The notes under the pieces were generated by a model. The model ran no database searches. It worked only from the letters and a program-made list of their open reading frames with translations, and was not told where the DNA came from. Positions 23,914-33,006 of a stretch of 64,000 bases of DNA are shown piece after piece. Position 1 is the stretch's first letter; each line of letters opens with the position of its first letter. This DNA comes from Pseudomonadota bacterium (lineage in GTDB: Bacteria > Pseudomonadota > Alphaproteobacteria > Sphingomonadales > Sphingomonadaceae): contig JAEXFD010000005.1 in NCBI GenBank assembly GCA_023400405.1, positions 62,001 through 126,000 of the forward strand. Reading direction: 5' to 3'. Position numbers and translations under genes: made by a program.

Positions 23914-25941
23914 TCACTTGTTGAACTTCTCGCCCTTTTCCGCCTTCTCGCGGAGCAGCGGGGCGACTTCAAAGCCGTATTTCTCCAAGCCGCCGACGAT
24001 TTTCGCCAGGCCCTCGGTATCGGCCCAGAACATCGGCCCGCCGCGGTACGGGGGCCAGCCATAGCCATAGACCCACACCACATCGATGTCGCTCGCCCGC
24101 TGGGCCATGCCCTCGGCGAGGATCAGCGCGCCTTCGTTGACCATGGTGTAGAGCGTGCGGACGACGATCTCTTCCTCGGTGATCTCGTGGCTCGGCACGT
24201 TCAGCTTGCCGCGCCATTCCTCGATCAGTTCGGCGACGCGCGGGCTGTTCGAGGGCTGGCGCTTCTCGTCATAGTCGTAGAAGCCGGCGCCCTTCTTCTG
24301 GCCCCAGCGGCCCTCGGCGGCGAGCGCGTCGCGGATATTCTCGATGCGATTGGGATCGCGGTGCCAACCAATGTCAACGCCGGCCAGATCGGCCATCTGA
24401 AACGGCCCCATCGGCATGCCGAAGGCGACATGGACCTTGTCGATCTGCTCGGGCGTGGCGCCTTCGAGCAGCATCTTGTTGGCCTCGACCTGGCGCGGCA
24501 TCAGCATGCGATTGCCGATGAAGCCGTAGCAGACGCCCGCAATGACGGCGACCTTCTTGATCTTCTTGCTGAGCGCCATCGCGGTGGCGAGCACGTCGTC
24601 CGCGGTCTTCGCGCCGCGGACGATCTCCAGCAGCTTCATGACATTGGCCGGCGAGAAGAAGTGCAGGCCCAGCACGTCCTGCGGGCGCGAGGTAACCGCG
24701 GCGATCTCGTCGATGTTGAGATAGGAGGTGTTGGAGGCGAGGATCGCGCCGGGCTTGGCGATCTTGTCGAGCCGGCCGAACACGTCCTTCTTCACGTCCA
24801 TGCTCTCGTAGACGGCTTCGATGATCAGGTCGCACTCGGCGAGATCGTCGAAGTTGAGCGTGGGCTTGAGCAGGCCCATCGCCTTTTCGACCTGCTCGGC
24901 GGTCATGCGGCCCTTGGCGGCGGTCGCCTCATAGTTCTTGCGCATGACGCCGGTGCCGCGATCGAGCGCTTCCTGCGCCATCTCGACGATGGTGACGGGC
25001 ACGCCGGCCGAGAGGAAGTTCATGCTGATGCCGCCGCCCATCGTGCCGGCGCCGATCACGCCGACGCGCTGGATGTTGCGCAGCTGGATGTCCTCGGGAA
25101 TGCCGTCGATCTTCGCGGCCTTGCGCTCGGCGAAGAAGATGTGGCGCAACGCCGCGGACTGGGTGCCCATGATCAGCTTCATGAAGCCCATCCGCTCGGC
25201 CTGGACGCCCTCGGCATAGGGCTTGCCGGCGGTCTGCTCGATCAGGTCGATGATCGTCGCCGGCGCGTCGAGGCCGCGGAAGCGCTTGGCATTTGCGGCG
25301 CGGAACTTGGCGAAGGTCTCGGGATCGACGGTGATCGGCCGCTCGGACGCGCGCGAGAGGGGCTTGCCGATCACTTCACTGGCGAAGGCGAGGGCATCGA
25401 CGAGCAGGCTGTCCTCGCCCGCCAGGCGATCGACCAGGCCGGCATCCTTGGCCTGCTGTGCCGAGACCGGATCGCCCTTGGTGGCGAGTTCGAGCGCGAA
25501 TTCGACGCCTGCGACGCGCGGCATGCGCTGGGTGCCGCCGGCACCGGGGAGGATGCCGAGCTTGACTTCGGGCAGGCCGAACTTCGCCGAGGGGACGGCA
25601 ATGCGATAATGCGAGGCGAGGGCGACTTCGCAGCCGCCGCCAAGCGCAGTGCCGTGGACGGCGGCGATCACCGGCTTGTCGAGCGCTTCGATCTCGTCGA
25701 CCAGCACGGGGAGCGAGGGCTCCTGCATCGGCTTGCCGAATTCGGTGATGTCGGCGCCGGCGAAGAAGGTCTTGCCGGCGCAGGTGATCACGACGGCCTT
25801 GATACTGTCGTTGCTCTTGGCTTGCTCGATCCCGGCCTGAATGCCCTGGCGCACCGCGGCGCCCAGCGCGTTCACCGGCGGATTGTCCGAGGTGATGACC
25901 AGGACGTCGCCATGGCGCGTGGTGGTGATGGGGGAGGTCAT
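23914..25941 (-). CDS. 3-hydroxyacyl-CoA dehydrogenase / enoyl-CoA hydratase (FadJ/FadB-like)
   Basis: A 675-residue bifunctional beta-oxidation enzyme. Residues 1-190 are the crotonase domain, with oxyanion segments AGKTFFAGADI and ALGGGCE and the two catalytic glutamates in GGCEVALA and LPEVKLGILPGAGGT. From about residue 290 comes the NAD-binding VGVIGAGTMGGGI, then the two HAD C-terminal domains (NRMLMPRQVEA). It hydrates enoyl-CoA and oxidises the 3-hydroxyacyl-CoA. GGAGA precedes the ATG. No thiolase gene is adjacent. Confidence 0.95.
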   Translation of the reverse strand: MTSPITTTRHGDVLVITSDNPPVNALGAAVRQGIQAGIEQAKSNDSIKAVVITCAGKTFFAGADITEFGKPMQEPSLPVLVDEIEALDKPVIAAVHGTALGGGCEVALASHYRIAVPSAKFGLPEVKLGILPGAGGTQRMPRVAGVEFALELATKGDPVSAQQAKDAGLVDRLAGEDSLLVDALAFASEVIGKPLSRASERPITVDPETFAKFRAANAKRFRGLDAPATIIDLIEQTAGKPYAEGVQAERMGFMKLIMGTQSAALRHIFFAERKAAKIDGIPEDIQLRNIQRVGVIGAGTMGGGISMNFLSAGVPVTIVEMAQEALDRGTGVMRKNYEATAAKGRMTAEQVEKAMGLLKPTLNFDDLAECDLIIEAVYESMDVKKDVFGRLDKIAKPGAILASNTSYLNIDEIAAVTSRPQDVLGLHFFSPANVMKLLEIVRGAKTADDVLATAMALSKKIKKVAVIAGVCYGFIGNRMLMPRQVEANKMLLEGATPEQIDKVHVAFGMPMGPFQMADLAGVDIGWHRDPNRIENIRDALAAEGRWGQKKGAGFYDYDEKRQPSNSPRVAELIEEWRGKLNVPSHEITEEEIVVRTLYTMVNEGALILAEGMAQRASDIDVVWVYGYGWPPYRGGPMFWADTEGLAKIVGGLEKYGFEVAPLLREKAEKGEKFNK

Positions 25942-25959
25942 GTGGGTCTCCAGTTATGG

Positions 25960-26215
25960 GTTCGCGCGAAGGCGCGAAGAGAAGGAATTTGGATTCACGC
26001 GAAGGCGCGAAGACGCGAAGTAAATTTTGGCTCGCGCGGAGGCGCGGAGGCGCAGAGGAGTTTCGTTGGTGGCAACGGATCGTTCCGCGTCAGCGGCAGC
26101 ACATGTGGTGCGCTTGGGACTTAGAGGGCCGCTGGCGCGGCAGGGAACAATCTCTGCGCCTCTGCGCCTCTGCGCGAACACTCTCTTCGCGTCTTCGCGC
26201 CTTCGCGTGAAAGAA
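25960..26215. repeat. Large nested inverted repeat of GCGAAG units
   Basis: A perfect 27-base inverted repeat (25994-26020 and 26185-26211) flanks inner arms made of GGCGCGGAGGCGCAGAGG and its complement CCTCTGCGCCTCTGCGC. Left and right arms are also internally repetitive (GCGAAG, GCGGAG every 7-9 bases). About 95 bases in the middle (about 26058-26155) are not repetitive. No transposase is present. This fills the 284-base gap between the FadJ-like and the hydrolase genes; no gene was seen in it. Confidence 0.85.
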
Positions 26216-26225
26216 TCCTGCCTCA

Positions 26226-27449
26226 TTAGTCTGCCAGTGCCGAATAGATCAGCGTCTTCAATTCGCGCCGGATCGGGTAGAGCATCGAGGGCGAGAACTG
26301 GGTCATGAACACCATCGAGATCCGCTCGACCGGATCGATGAAGAAGGATGTCGAGAACATTCCGCCCCAATAATATTCGCCCGCTGACCCCGGGATCATT
26401 GCCTTGGCCGGATCCAGCGTGATCGCGAAGCCCAGGCCGAAGCCGGTGCCGGCATTAGTGGTCTCGCTGAACAACGACTTGGACATGACGTGAAGGTCCG
26501 AACCGCCGGGCAGGTGGTTCACCGTCATCAGGTCGATCGTCTTGCGGCTCACCAGCCGCGTGCCGTCGAGCGTGCCCTTGTTGAGGAAGAAAGCGCACAG
26601 CCGGTGATAGTCGAGCGCGGTCGAGACCAGGCCGCCGCCGCCCGAGACCAGCCGCGGCTCGCTCGACCAGAAGCTCTCGGCGCCGCGATCGTACATCACG
26701 CGCCGCTTGTCGGGGCTGAGCGTCCAGCAATCGGCGAGCCGATCGATCTTGCCGGCGGGTACGGCGAAGCTGGTATCGTCCATGCCGAGGGGGGCGAAGA
26801 TGCGCTGGCGGAAGAAGTCGCCGAGCTTGAGGCCCGAAACGCGCTCGACCACAGCGCCGAGCACGTCGGTCGACACCGAGTAATTCCATTCGGTGCCGGG
26901 CGAGAACTCGAGCGGCAATTCGCCCAGCGCGGCGATGAAGCCGTCGAGCGTCAGGTTGCCGTGCCACGCCTCCATCTTCGATTCGCGATAGGCGGCATCG
27001 ACATTGGTGCGGTTCTGGAAGCCATAGGTCAGCCCCGAGGTGTGGCGGAGCAGGTCGATCATCCGCATCGGCTCGGCGGTCGGCACGGTCTGGAAGGGCA
27101 CGCCGCCGCCGCCGGCCTTGAACACGCCGAGATTCTTGAACTCGGGCAGGACGTGATGGACCGGCGTATCGAGTGCCACCTTGCCCTCTTCCACCAGCAT
27201 CATGAAGGCGAGGCTGGTGACCGGCTTGGTCATCGAGGCGATGCGGAAGATCGTACCCTCGTCGATCGGCGCGCCGCCCTCGCGCGCGTCGCCCTGATGC
27301 GAGAAATGGGCGATCTCGCCGTCGCGCGCGATCAGGATCTGCGCATGCGGCAGCTTGCCCGAATCGAGATAGCGCGCCTTCACATAGGCATCGATCCGCG
27401 CCAGCCGGGCAGCATCGAACCCCAGCGATTCGGGCTTGGCAATCTTCAT
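26226..27449 (-). CDS. Serine hydrolase, beta-lactamase / esterase (class C fold)
   Basis: A 407-residue protein of the beta-lactamase/penicillin-binding superfamily, without a signal peptide. The active Ser-X-X-Lys is in IASMTKPVTS and the Tyr motif in WNYSVSTDVLGA; a WGGMFSTSFFIDP strand lies near the C-terminus in place of the KTG box. Cytoplasmic members of this EstB-like group are esterases rather than antibiotic-degrading enzymes. Its neighbours in acyl-CoA metabolism favour an ester or lactone substrate; that is inference. Confidence 0.9.
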   Translation of the reverse strand: MKIAKPESLGFDAARLARIDAYVKARYLDSGKLPHAQILIARDGEIAHFSHQGDAREGGAPIDEGTIFRIASMTKPVTSLAFMMLVEEGKVALDTPVHHVLPEFKNLGVFKAGGGGVPFQTVPTAEPMRMIDLLRHTSGLTYGFQNRTNVDAAYRESKMEAWHGNLTLDGFIAALGELPLEFSPGTEWNYSVSTDVLGAVVERVSGLKLGDFFRQRIFAPLGMDDTSFAVPAGKIDRLADCWTLSPDKRRVMYDRGAESFWSSEPRLVSGGGGLVSTALDYHRLCAFFLNKGTLDGTRLVSRKTIDLMTVNHLPGGSDLHVMSKSLFSETTNAGTGFGLGFAITLDPAKAMIPGSAGEYYWGGMFSTSFFIDPVERISMVFMTQFSPSMLYPIRRELKTLIYSALAD

Positions 27450-27621
27450 GCGGCCGGCATACCTCTCATTCGAATTCGATGATTCGCGTCTTGCGGCGGA
27501 TGGGCTCTCCCTATTGCCTTGAGCGCGCGATGAATCAACACTAACGTTGATGACGGTACGGCATCCGATGCCAAACCCAACATTCTATAAACAGAACAAG
27601 CCTGGATTGGAGAGAATCGCC

Positions 27622-29370
27622 TTGGCCCCCGAACCGATCGTGCCGCTCGATCCCAATTGGCCCGCGATGTCGCTGGAGCAGGTGAGGGCAGCGTTGACCG
27701 CGCCCGGCGCGCGCTTCGAAATGGACGAGATCGAGATTCGCGGCGTGCCGACCCGCGTCTGGAAGAACGCACCGCCGACGCTGGGCGTGCTCCAGCAGCT
27801 CTCGCGGCTCTATGGCGACCGCGTCTTCACCCTCTATGAGGACGAGCGCGTCACCTATGAGGCCAATCATCGCGCGGTGTGCCATCTCGCCCAGCGGCTG
27901 AGCGAGATGGGCGTGACGAAGGGCGACCGCGTAGCACTGGCGATGCGCAACCTGCCGGAATGGCCGACGATCTTCTTCGCGGCGACCAGCCTGGGCGCGA
28001 TCATCGTGCCGCTCAATGCCTGGTGGACCGGCGGCGAGCTCGAATATGGCATGAAGGATTCGGGCGCGAAGGTGCTTTTCGTCGATGCCGAGCGACATGC
28101 CCGGCTGAAGGATTGCTATGAGCGGCTGCCCGACCTCGAACAGGTGGTGGTCAGCCGTACGACGGAGGAGCCGGGCGGCAACGTCCAGCGGCTCGAGGCG
28201 CTGATCGGCGCGCCGAGCGATTGGTCGAGCCTGCCCGACATCCCGTTCCCCCAAGTCGCGGTGGGGCCGGAGGACGACGCAACGATCTTCTATACCAGCG
28301 GCACGACCGGCAATCCGAAGGGCGCGCTCGGCACGCATCGCAACATCATGACCAACATCCTGTCGAGCGGGTACAGCGCTGCGCGGGCGATGCTGCGCCG
28401 GGGCGAGATGCCGCCCGCGACGTTCCCGCACAAGGTAGGCCTGCTGGTGATCCCGCTGTTCCACGTCACGGCGTGCAGCGCCGCGCTGATGGGCGGCATC
28501 GCGACGGGCCAGACGATCGTGTTCATGCATCGCTGGGAGCCCGAAAAGGCAATGGGCGTGATCGAGCGCGAGAAGGTGACCTTCACCGGCGGCGTGCCGA
28601 CGATCGCCTGGCAGCTGCTCGAGCACCCGGCGCGCGCGAACTATGACCTCTCCAGCCTGGAGGCGATCTCCTATGGCGGCGCGCCGTCCGCGCCCGAGCT
28701 GGTCAAGCGCATCTATGACGAGTTCGGCGCGCTGCCCGGCAATGGCTGGGGCATGACCGAGACGATGGCGACGGTGACCCAGCATAGCGGCGAGGATTAT
28801 CTGAACCGGCCGACCAGCGCCGGCCAGCCGGTCGCGGTGGCGGACCTCAAGATCATGACCGTCGAAGGCGATCGCGAGCTGCCGATCGGCGACGTCGGCG
28901 AGCTGTGGGCCAAGGGCCCGATGATCGTGAAAGGCTATTGGAACAAGCCCGAGGCGACGGCGGAGACCTTCGTCGATGGCTGGGTGCGCACCGGCGACCT
29001 CGCCCGGCTCGACGAGGACGGGTTCCTCTATATCGTCGACCGCGCCAAGGACATGATCATCCGCGGCGGCGAGAACATCTATTCGAGCGAAGTCGAGGAC
29101 GTGCTGTACGCCTTTCCGGGTGTCACCGACGCCGCGCTGATCGGCATTCCGCACCGGACGCTGGGCGAGGAGCCGGCCGCGGTGGTGCACATGGCGCCGG
29201 GCACGACGGCCACGGAGGCGGAGCTGCAAGACTGGGTGCGGGGACGGCTCGCGGGGTTCAAGGTGCCGGTGCAGATCCGCTTCGTGAAAGAGACGCTGCC
29301 CCGCAATGCGAACGGCAAGATCCTCAAGCGCGAGCTGCGTGCGCTGTTCGTCGGGGAGGAGGCGGCTTAG
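27622..29370 (+). CDS. Acyl-CoA synthetase (class I adenylate-forming enzyme)
   Basis: About 582 residues. The AMP-binding P-loop is YTSGTTGNPKG, followed by GWGMTETMA, the hinge Asp in WVRTGDLARLDEDGF, RAKDMIIRGGENIYSSEVE, and the catalytic lysine in LPRNANGKILKREL. It activates a carboxylic acid as acyl-CoA via acyl-AMP. The TTG at 27622 has GGAGAG seven bases upstream and is preferred. ATGs at 27550 and 27568 would give longer forms, but that stretch is AT-rich and promoter-like. The substrate is probably a fatty or branched acid used by the neighbouring catabolic genes. Confidence 0.92.
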   Translation: MAPEPIVPLDPNWPAMSLEQVRAALTAPGARFEMDEIEIRGVPTRVWKNAPPTLGVLQQLSRLYGDRVFTLYEDERVTYEANHRAVCHLAQRLSEMGVTKGDRVALAMRNLPEWPTIFFAATSLGAIIVPLNAWWTGGELEYGMKDSGAKVLFVDAERHARLKDCYERLPDLEQVVVSRTTEEPGGNVQRLEALIGAPSDWSSLPDIPFPQVAVGPEDDATIFYTSGTTGNPKGALGTHRNIMTNILSSGYSAARAMLRRGEMPPATFPHKVGLLVIPLFHVTACSAALMGGIATGQTIVFMHRWEPEKAMGVIEREKVTFTGGVPTIAWQLLEHPARANYDLSSLEAISYGGAPSAPELVKRIYDEFGALPGNGWGMTETMATVTQHSGEDYLNRPTSAGQPVAVADLKIMTVEGDRELPIGDVGELWAKGPMIVKGYWNKPEATAETFVDGWVRTGDLARLDEDGFLYIVDRAKDMIIRGGENIYSSEVEDVLYAFPGVTDAALIGIPHRTLGEEPAAVVHMAPGTTATEAELQDWVRGRLAGFKVPVQIRFVKETLPRNANGKILKRELRALFVGEEAA

Positions 29371-29377
29371 CGGCGCT

Positions 29378-29406
29378 TTGGCAATTTTTGCCACCGGTGC
29401 TATATT
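29378..29406 (+). promoter_or_regulatory. Promoter and operator of parDE, giving a leaderless mRNA
   Basis: TTGGCA (29378-29383), a 17-base spacer and TATATT (29401-29406) form a near-consensus promoter whose start falls at about 29413-29414, the ATG itself. TGGCAA-TTT-TTGCCA (29379-29393) is a perfect inverted repeat lying across the -35 and spacer, a likely site for ParD autorepression. There is no ribosome site before the ATG. Confidence 0.6.
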
Positions 29407-29413
29407 CGCGGGC

Positions 29414-29653
29414 ATGGCCACGATGAACATCTCGCTGCCCGATGCACTCAAGGACTTCGTCGATGCGCAGGTGCAGGGGCGCAGCTATGGGAGCAGCAGC
29501 GAATATATTCGCGAGCTCGTTCGCCGCGAGCATGACCGCGAGACTCTCCGCCAGACGCTGCTCGAAGGGGCACAGTCGGGCCCGGGCCGAGGGGTCGATG
29601 ACGGCTTTTTCGAGGAGCTGCGAAGCCTGGCGTCGGGACCCGGCGAAGCGTGA
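29414..29653 (+). CDS. parD: ParD family antitoxin
   Basis: A 79-residue ribbon-helix-helix protein. TMNISLPDALKDFVDAQV is the beta strand and first helix, and GRSYGSSSEYIRELVRRE the second helix typical of ParD. The C-terminal tail would bind and neutralise the toxin. The ATG sits at the predicted transcription start, so translation may be leaderless. It overlaps the toxin gene by four bases (GTGA), the standard antitoxin-first order. The pair lies between an acyl-CoA synthetase and glpK on the chromosome. Confidence 0.92.
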   Translation: MATMNISLPDALKDFVDAQVQGRSYGSSSEYIRELVRREHDRETLRQTLLEGAQSGPGRGVDDGFFEELRSLASGPGEA

Positions 29654-29970
29654 CGCTCAAACGGCTGACGATATCGCCGCTCGCCGAGCGGGATATCCGG
29701 GCGGCCGTGCTTCATTACCGCAGTGAAGGCGGCGAGGCGCTGGCGCAACGCTTCGTCGGAGAAGTCGAGCGCGGCCTGGCCCGGATCGCCAGCCGGCCCG
29801 GGATCGGATCGCCGCGCTTCGGCATCGCGCTCGACTTGCCTGGCCTCCGTTCGGTGGGATTGAGCCGCTTTCCCTATCTCGTATTCTATCTGGATTTGGC
29901 GGAGAGGCTCGATGTCTGGCGCGTGCTTCATGCCCGCCGCGACATTCCGGCGCTGCTCCAGATCGACTAG
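29650..29970 (+). CDS. parE: ParE/RelE superfamily toxin
   Basis: A 106-residue toxin. LTISPLAERDIRAAVLHY, then FVGEVERGLARIASRPGIGS, LRSVGLSRFPYLVFY and the C-terminal VWRVLHARRDI are the ParE pattern. ParE proteins usually poison DNA gyrase, but the target here is not tested. The GTG start is coupled to parD. It converges with glpK, overlapping four bases. Confidence 0.92.
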   Translation: MTLKRLTISPLAERDIRAAVLHYRSEGGEALAQRFVGEVERGLARIASRPGIGSPRFGIALDLPGLRSVGLSRFPYLVFYLDLAERLDVWRVLHARRDIPALLQID

Positions 29971-31439
29971 CCCGACGGAGCCGGAAGGACCCGGCGGACC
30001 GCCCCCTGCCACCCCGCCAGCCGCGCCTCGCGCGCCTCGGCCTCCAGCTTCGGCTCGAACGTAAGCCCGGGCCCGCGCATCGCAGCGGCATCCTCCAAGC
30101 CGCGGAACAGGCCGCAGCCGACTCCCGCCAGCATCGCCGCGCCGAGGGCCGTCGTCTCGGCGAAGTCGGGACGATCGACGGGAATGGCCAGGATGTCCGC
30201 CAGATCCTGGGCGAGCCAGTCGTTGGTGACCATGCCGCCGTCGATGCGCAGCCGCGTCCAGTCGGCGCCATCGGCGGCGAAGGCGGTCTTGAGGTCGTGG
30301 CTCTGGTGCGCCATCGCCTCCAAGGCGGCGCGGACGATGTGCGCGCGGGTTGCCGAGAAGCTTAGGCCGGACAGGGCGGCGCGTGCCTCGGGCTCCCACC
30401 AGGGCGCACCCAGGCCCGATAAGGCGGGGACGAGATAGACCCCGCCATTGTCGGGCACCGAGCGCGCGATCGCTTCGGTCTCGGGCGCGGAATCGATCAG
30501 CCGCACCGAATCGCGCAGCCATTGGATCAGGCTGCCCGCAACGAACACCGAGCCTTCGATCGCATAGCTGCGCCGCCCGCCGAGCTGCCACAGCACGGTG
30601 GAAAGCAGCCTGTGCTTGGAACTGGGCGGCGTGGTGCCGGCGTTGGTGAGGATGAAGGCGCCGGTGCCGAAGGTGGCCTTGGTGTCGCCACGTTCGAGAC
30701 AGGCCTGGCCGATCGTCGCCGACTGCTGGTCGCCGGCCAGGCCGCAAATCGGAATCTCGCCGCCGAACAGCTTGGTGGTGCCGAAGCGGCCGGCGCAATC
30801 GACGATTTCGGGCAAGGCATCGCGCGGCGTCTCGAACAAAGCGAGCAGCCCGTCGCTCCACGCGCCCGATCCCAAGCCCATCAGTAACGTGCGCGAGGCG
30901 TTGGTCGCATCGGTGACGTGCAGCCCGCCGGTGAGCTTCCAGACCAGCCAGCTTTCGATTGTGCCGATCGCCAGCCGGTCGCCGACTCCCTTCAGCTGCG
31001 GCCAATGCTCCATCGCCCATGCGATCTTCGTGCCGGAGAAATAGGGATCGAGCAGCAGCCCGGTACGCGCTTGGACGCCGGGTTCCTCGCCGGCCTCGCG
31101 CAGGCGGCGGCACAGCGCGGCGCTGCGGCGGTCCTGCCAGACGATCGCGGGAGCGAGCGGCTCGCCGGTGCTCTTGTCCCAAAAGACGATCGTCTCGCGC
31201 TGATTGGTGATGCCGATCGCCGCGATCTGATCGGCGCCGCCGGCTTCGAGCACCATCGCGCTCGCGCATTCGAGGCTGCGCTTCCAGATCTCGTTCGCGT
31301 CATGCTCGACCAGGCCTGGGCCGGGATAATGCTGGGTGAGTTCGGCCGAATGGCTACCGAGGCATTTGCCCGATGGCGCAAACAGCATCGCCCGCGTGGA
31401 AGTAGTACCTTCGTCGATGACCAGAAGTTTTTCGCCCAT
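29967..31439 (-). CDS. glpK: Glycerol kinase
   Basis: A 490-residue FGGY kinase of normal length. N-terminal VIDEGTTSTRAMLF is the phosphate-binding loop. GITNQRETIVFWDKSTGEPLAPAIVWQDRR and DATNASRTLLM are substrate loops, and the second domain has TFGTGAFILTNAG and LRIDGGMVTNDWLAQ. It makes glycerol-3-phosphate from glycerol and ATP. No glpF or glpD is adjacent. It is divergent from the permease gene at 31512 with a 72-base gap. Confidence 0.95.
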   Translation of the reverse strand: MGEKLLVIDEGTTSTRAMLFAPSGKCLGSHSAELTQHYPGPGLVEHDANEIWKRSLECASAMVLEAGGADQIAAIGITNQRETIVFWDKSTGEPLAPAIVWQDRRSAALCRRLREAGEEPGVQARTGLLLDPYFSGTKIAWAMEHWPQLKGVGDRLAIGTIESWLVWKLTGGLHVTDATNASRTLLMGLGSGAWSDGLLALFETPRDALPEIVDCAGRFGTTKLFGGEIPICGLAGDQQSATIGQACLERGDTKATFGTGAFILTNAGTTPPSSKHRLLSTVLWQLGGRRSYAIEGSVFVAGSLIQWLRDSVRLIDSAPETEAIARSVPDNGGVYLVPALSGLGAPWWEPEARAALSGLSFSATRAHIVRAALEAMAHQSHDLKTAFAADGADWTRLRIDGGMVTNDWLAQDLADILAIPVDRPDFAETTALGAAMLAGVGCGLFRGLEDAAAMRGPGLTFEPKLEAEAREARLAGWQGAVRRVLPAPSG

Positions 31440-31511
31440 GGCGCGAAGCTACTCTTCCCGGGGATGACGGCAAGGGGGCGAGCGGCTAGGAATGGCCGCG
31501 AAGGGAAGGGC

Positions 31512-32699
31512 ATGAACATACCGGATCCGATCGGCGAAGACTCGATCAGCGACCACGAACAGGTCGAGTCGCTGAAGCGCGACCGGCTGATGGCGGCGCT
31601 GACGCTGATAGCCGGCGTGGGGCTGCTGCTCGCCTTGCCCTTCGCGCTGCAGGCCGGGTCGTCCTTCTTCCTGCCGCTCACCACGGCGATCGTCATTGCG
31701 ATCGCGCTGGTGCCGCTGCTCGAATGGCTGGAGCGCCACCGCATGCCGGCGCCGCTCGCCGCCTTCACCTGCGTGCTGCTGTTCCTGATTGCCGCGAACG
31801 TCGCGCTCGCCTCGATCGTGGTGCCGGCCTGGCAATGGGTGCGTGACCTGCCGGCCAAGGTGCCGCAGATCCAGCAGAACCTGAAGCCGCTGATCGAGCT
31901 CTATTCTAACCTCGACAAATTCGTGAACCGGACGCTGCTCCACTTCGCCTCGCAGCCGCTGCGCCGCCAGCCTGAGGTGATGACGACGACGCCGCCGCGT
32001 TCGCTGATCGACCTGTTCGCGACCTCGGCACCCTCGGCGCTGATCGAAATGTTCTTCGCCGTGCTGGTGATCTATTTCTTCCTCTCGGGCTGGACGCGGC
32101 TACGGCGTAACGCGATCACCAGCCGATCGAGCTTCGGCGGCGCGATGGCCACCGCGCGGGTGATCCAGGACGTGGTCGACGACACCTCGGCCTATCTCGG
32201 CACGATCACGCTGATCAACCTGATGCTGGGGCTGATCGTCGCCGGCGCGCTCTGGGCGATCGGGATGCCGACGCCGCTGATGTGGGGCGGCATCGTCACC
32301 TTGCTCAACTACATTCCCTATTTCGGCCCGGTGCTGGCGGCGTTGCTGCTCGGCATGGGCGGGCTGATGACCTTTCCGGAGCTCGGCTGGGCGATCACCC
32401 CGGCGGTGATCATGATCGCCTGCCACCTGGTCGAGGCGAACGTCATCACGCCGCTGATCGTCGGGCATCGGCTGACGATCAGCCCGATCCTGATCCTGAT
32501 CTCGCTGAGCTTCTGGGGCTGGGTGTGGGGGACCACCGGAGCGCTGCTCGCGGTGCCGCTGCTGATCATCATCCAGACCGTGCTGCGCGCCGCCGGCAAG
32601 CCCGACATCGCCGGTTTCCTGTTCGAGCACGGCACCCTGGTCAACGATCCTGTGGATAGTCGGGCGCTTCGGCGAAATAGTCGCGACCAATCCGGTTGA
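31512..32699 (+). CDS. AI-2E family transporter (PerM/TqsA-like)
   Basis: A 395-residue membrane protein with about seven helices: an N-terminal pair (LMAALTLIAGVGLLLALPFAL; FFLPLTTAIVIAIALVPLLEWL), a cytoplasmic or periplasmic helical region, then a C-terminal group. The C-terminal group includes GGIVTLLNYIPYFGP and NVITPLIVGHRLTISPILILI, the family signature. Members are reported to export AI-2 or exchange Na+/H+, so the function is open. The ATG follows AAGGGAAGGG. The stop codon lies inside the -35 of the tRNA-Asp promoter. Confidence 0.88.
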   Translation: MNIPDPIGEDSISDHEQVESLKRDRLMAALTLIAGVGLLLALPFALQAGSSFFLPLTTAIVIAIALVPLLEWLERHRMPAPLAAFTCVLLFLIAANVALASIVVPAWQWVRDLPAKVPQIQQNLKPLIELYSNLDKFVNRTLLHFASQPLRRQPEVMTTTPPRSLIDLFATSAPSALIEMFFAVLVIYFFLSGWTRLRRNAITSRSSFGGAMATARVIQDVVDDTSAYLGTITLINLMLGLIVAGALWAIGMPTPLMWGGIVTLLNYIPYFGPVLAALLLGMGGLMTFPELGWAITPAVIMIACHLVEANVITPLIVGHRLTISPILILISLSFWGWVWGTTGALLAVPLLIIIQTVLRAAGKPDIAGFLFEHGTLVNDPVDSRALRRNSRDQSG

Positions 32700-32724
32700 C
32701 ACCCCCGAATCGGGCGGCTAGTGG
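32696..32724 (+). promoter_or_regulatory. Putative promoter of tRNA-Asp
   Basis: A consensus TTGACA (32696-32701) with a 17-base spacer leads to a weak TAGTGG (32719-32724). The tRNA begins 22 bases further on. TTGACA overlaps the TGA stop of the preceding permease gene. Confidence 0.4.
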
Positions 32725-32745
32725 CCGCCTCCTCGCTTGGAGCAA

Positions 32746-32822
<77 letters not shown>

Positions 32823-33006
32823 CGCGGCGCTTTTCCGCGGATCGCCGGATGAAATGCCTCGCCTCGTTCAGGCGTGGGCGCGCACAATTTACCCTAATCG
32901 ATCGTTAATCTTGAAGATCGATTCACTTGCGCAATAATTGCTCAGGGCCTCCTCGGGCGAGGGGGAAGTCAGGGCGTCGGCGGGTTGCCGCCGGCGAAGA
33001 GCGACG

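Noticed and set aside
23458..26124. An 888-codon plus-strand frame antisense to the FadJ-like gene
   Set aside because: Shadow of the fadJ-type gene and the repeat; the opposite strand has clear catalytic motifs.
25960..26215. Repeated GCGAAG units considered as a CRISPR array
   Set aside because: Units are only 6-9 bases apart, without spacers of uniform length and without cas genes; the arrangement is an inverted repeat, not a direct-repeat array.
26226..27449. Class C beta-lactamase conferring resistance
   Set aside because: No signal peptide and no clear KTG box; cytoplasmic esterase is more likely.
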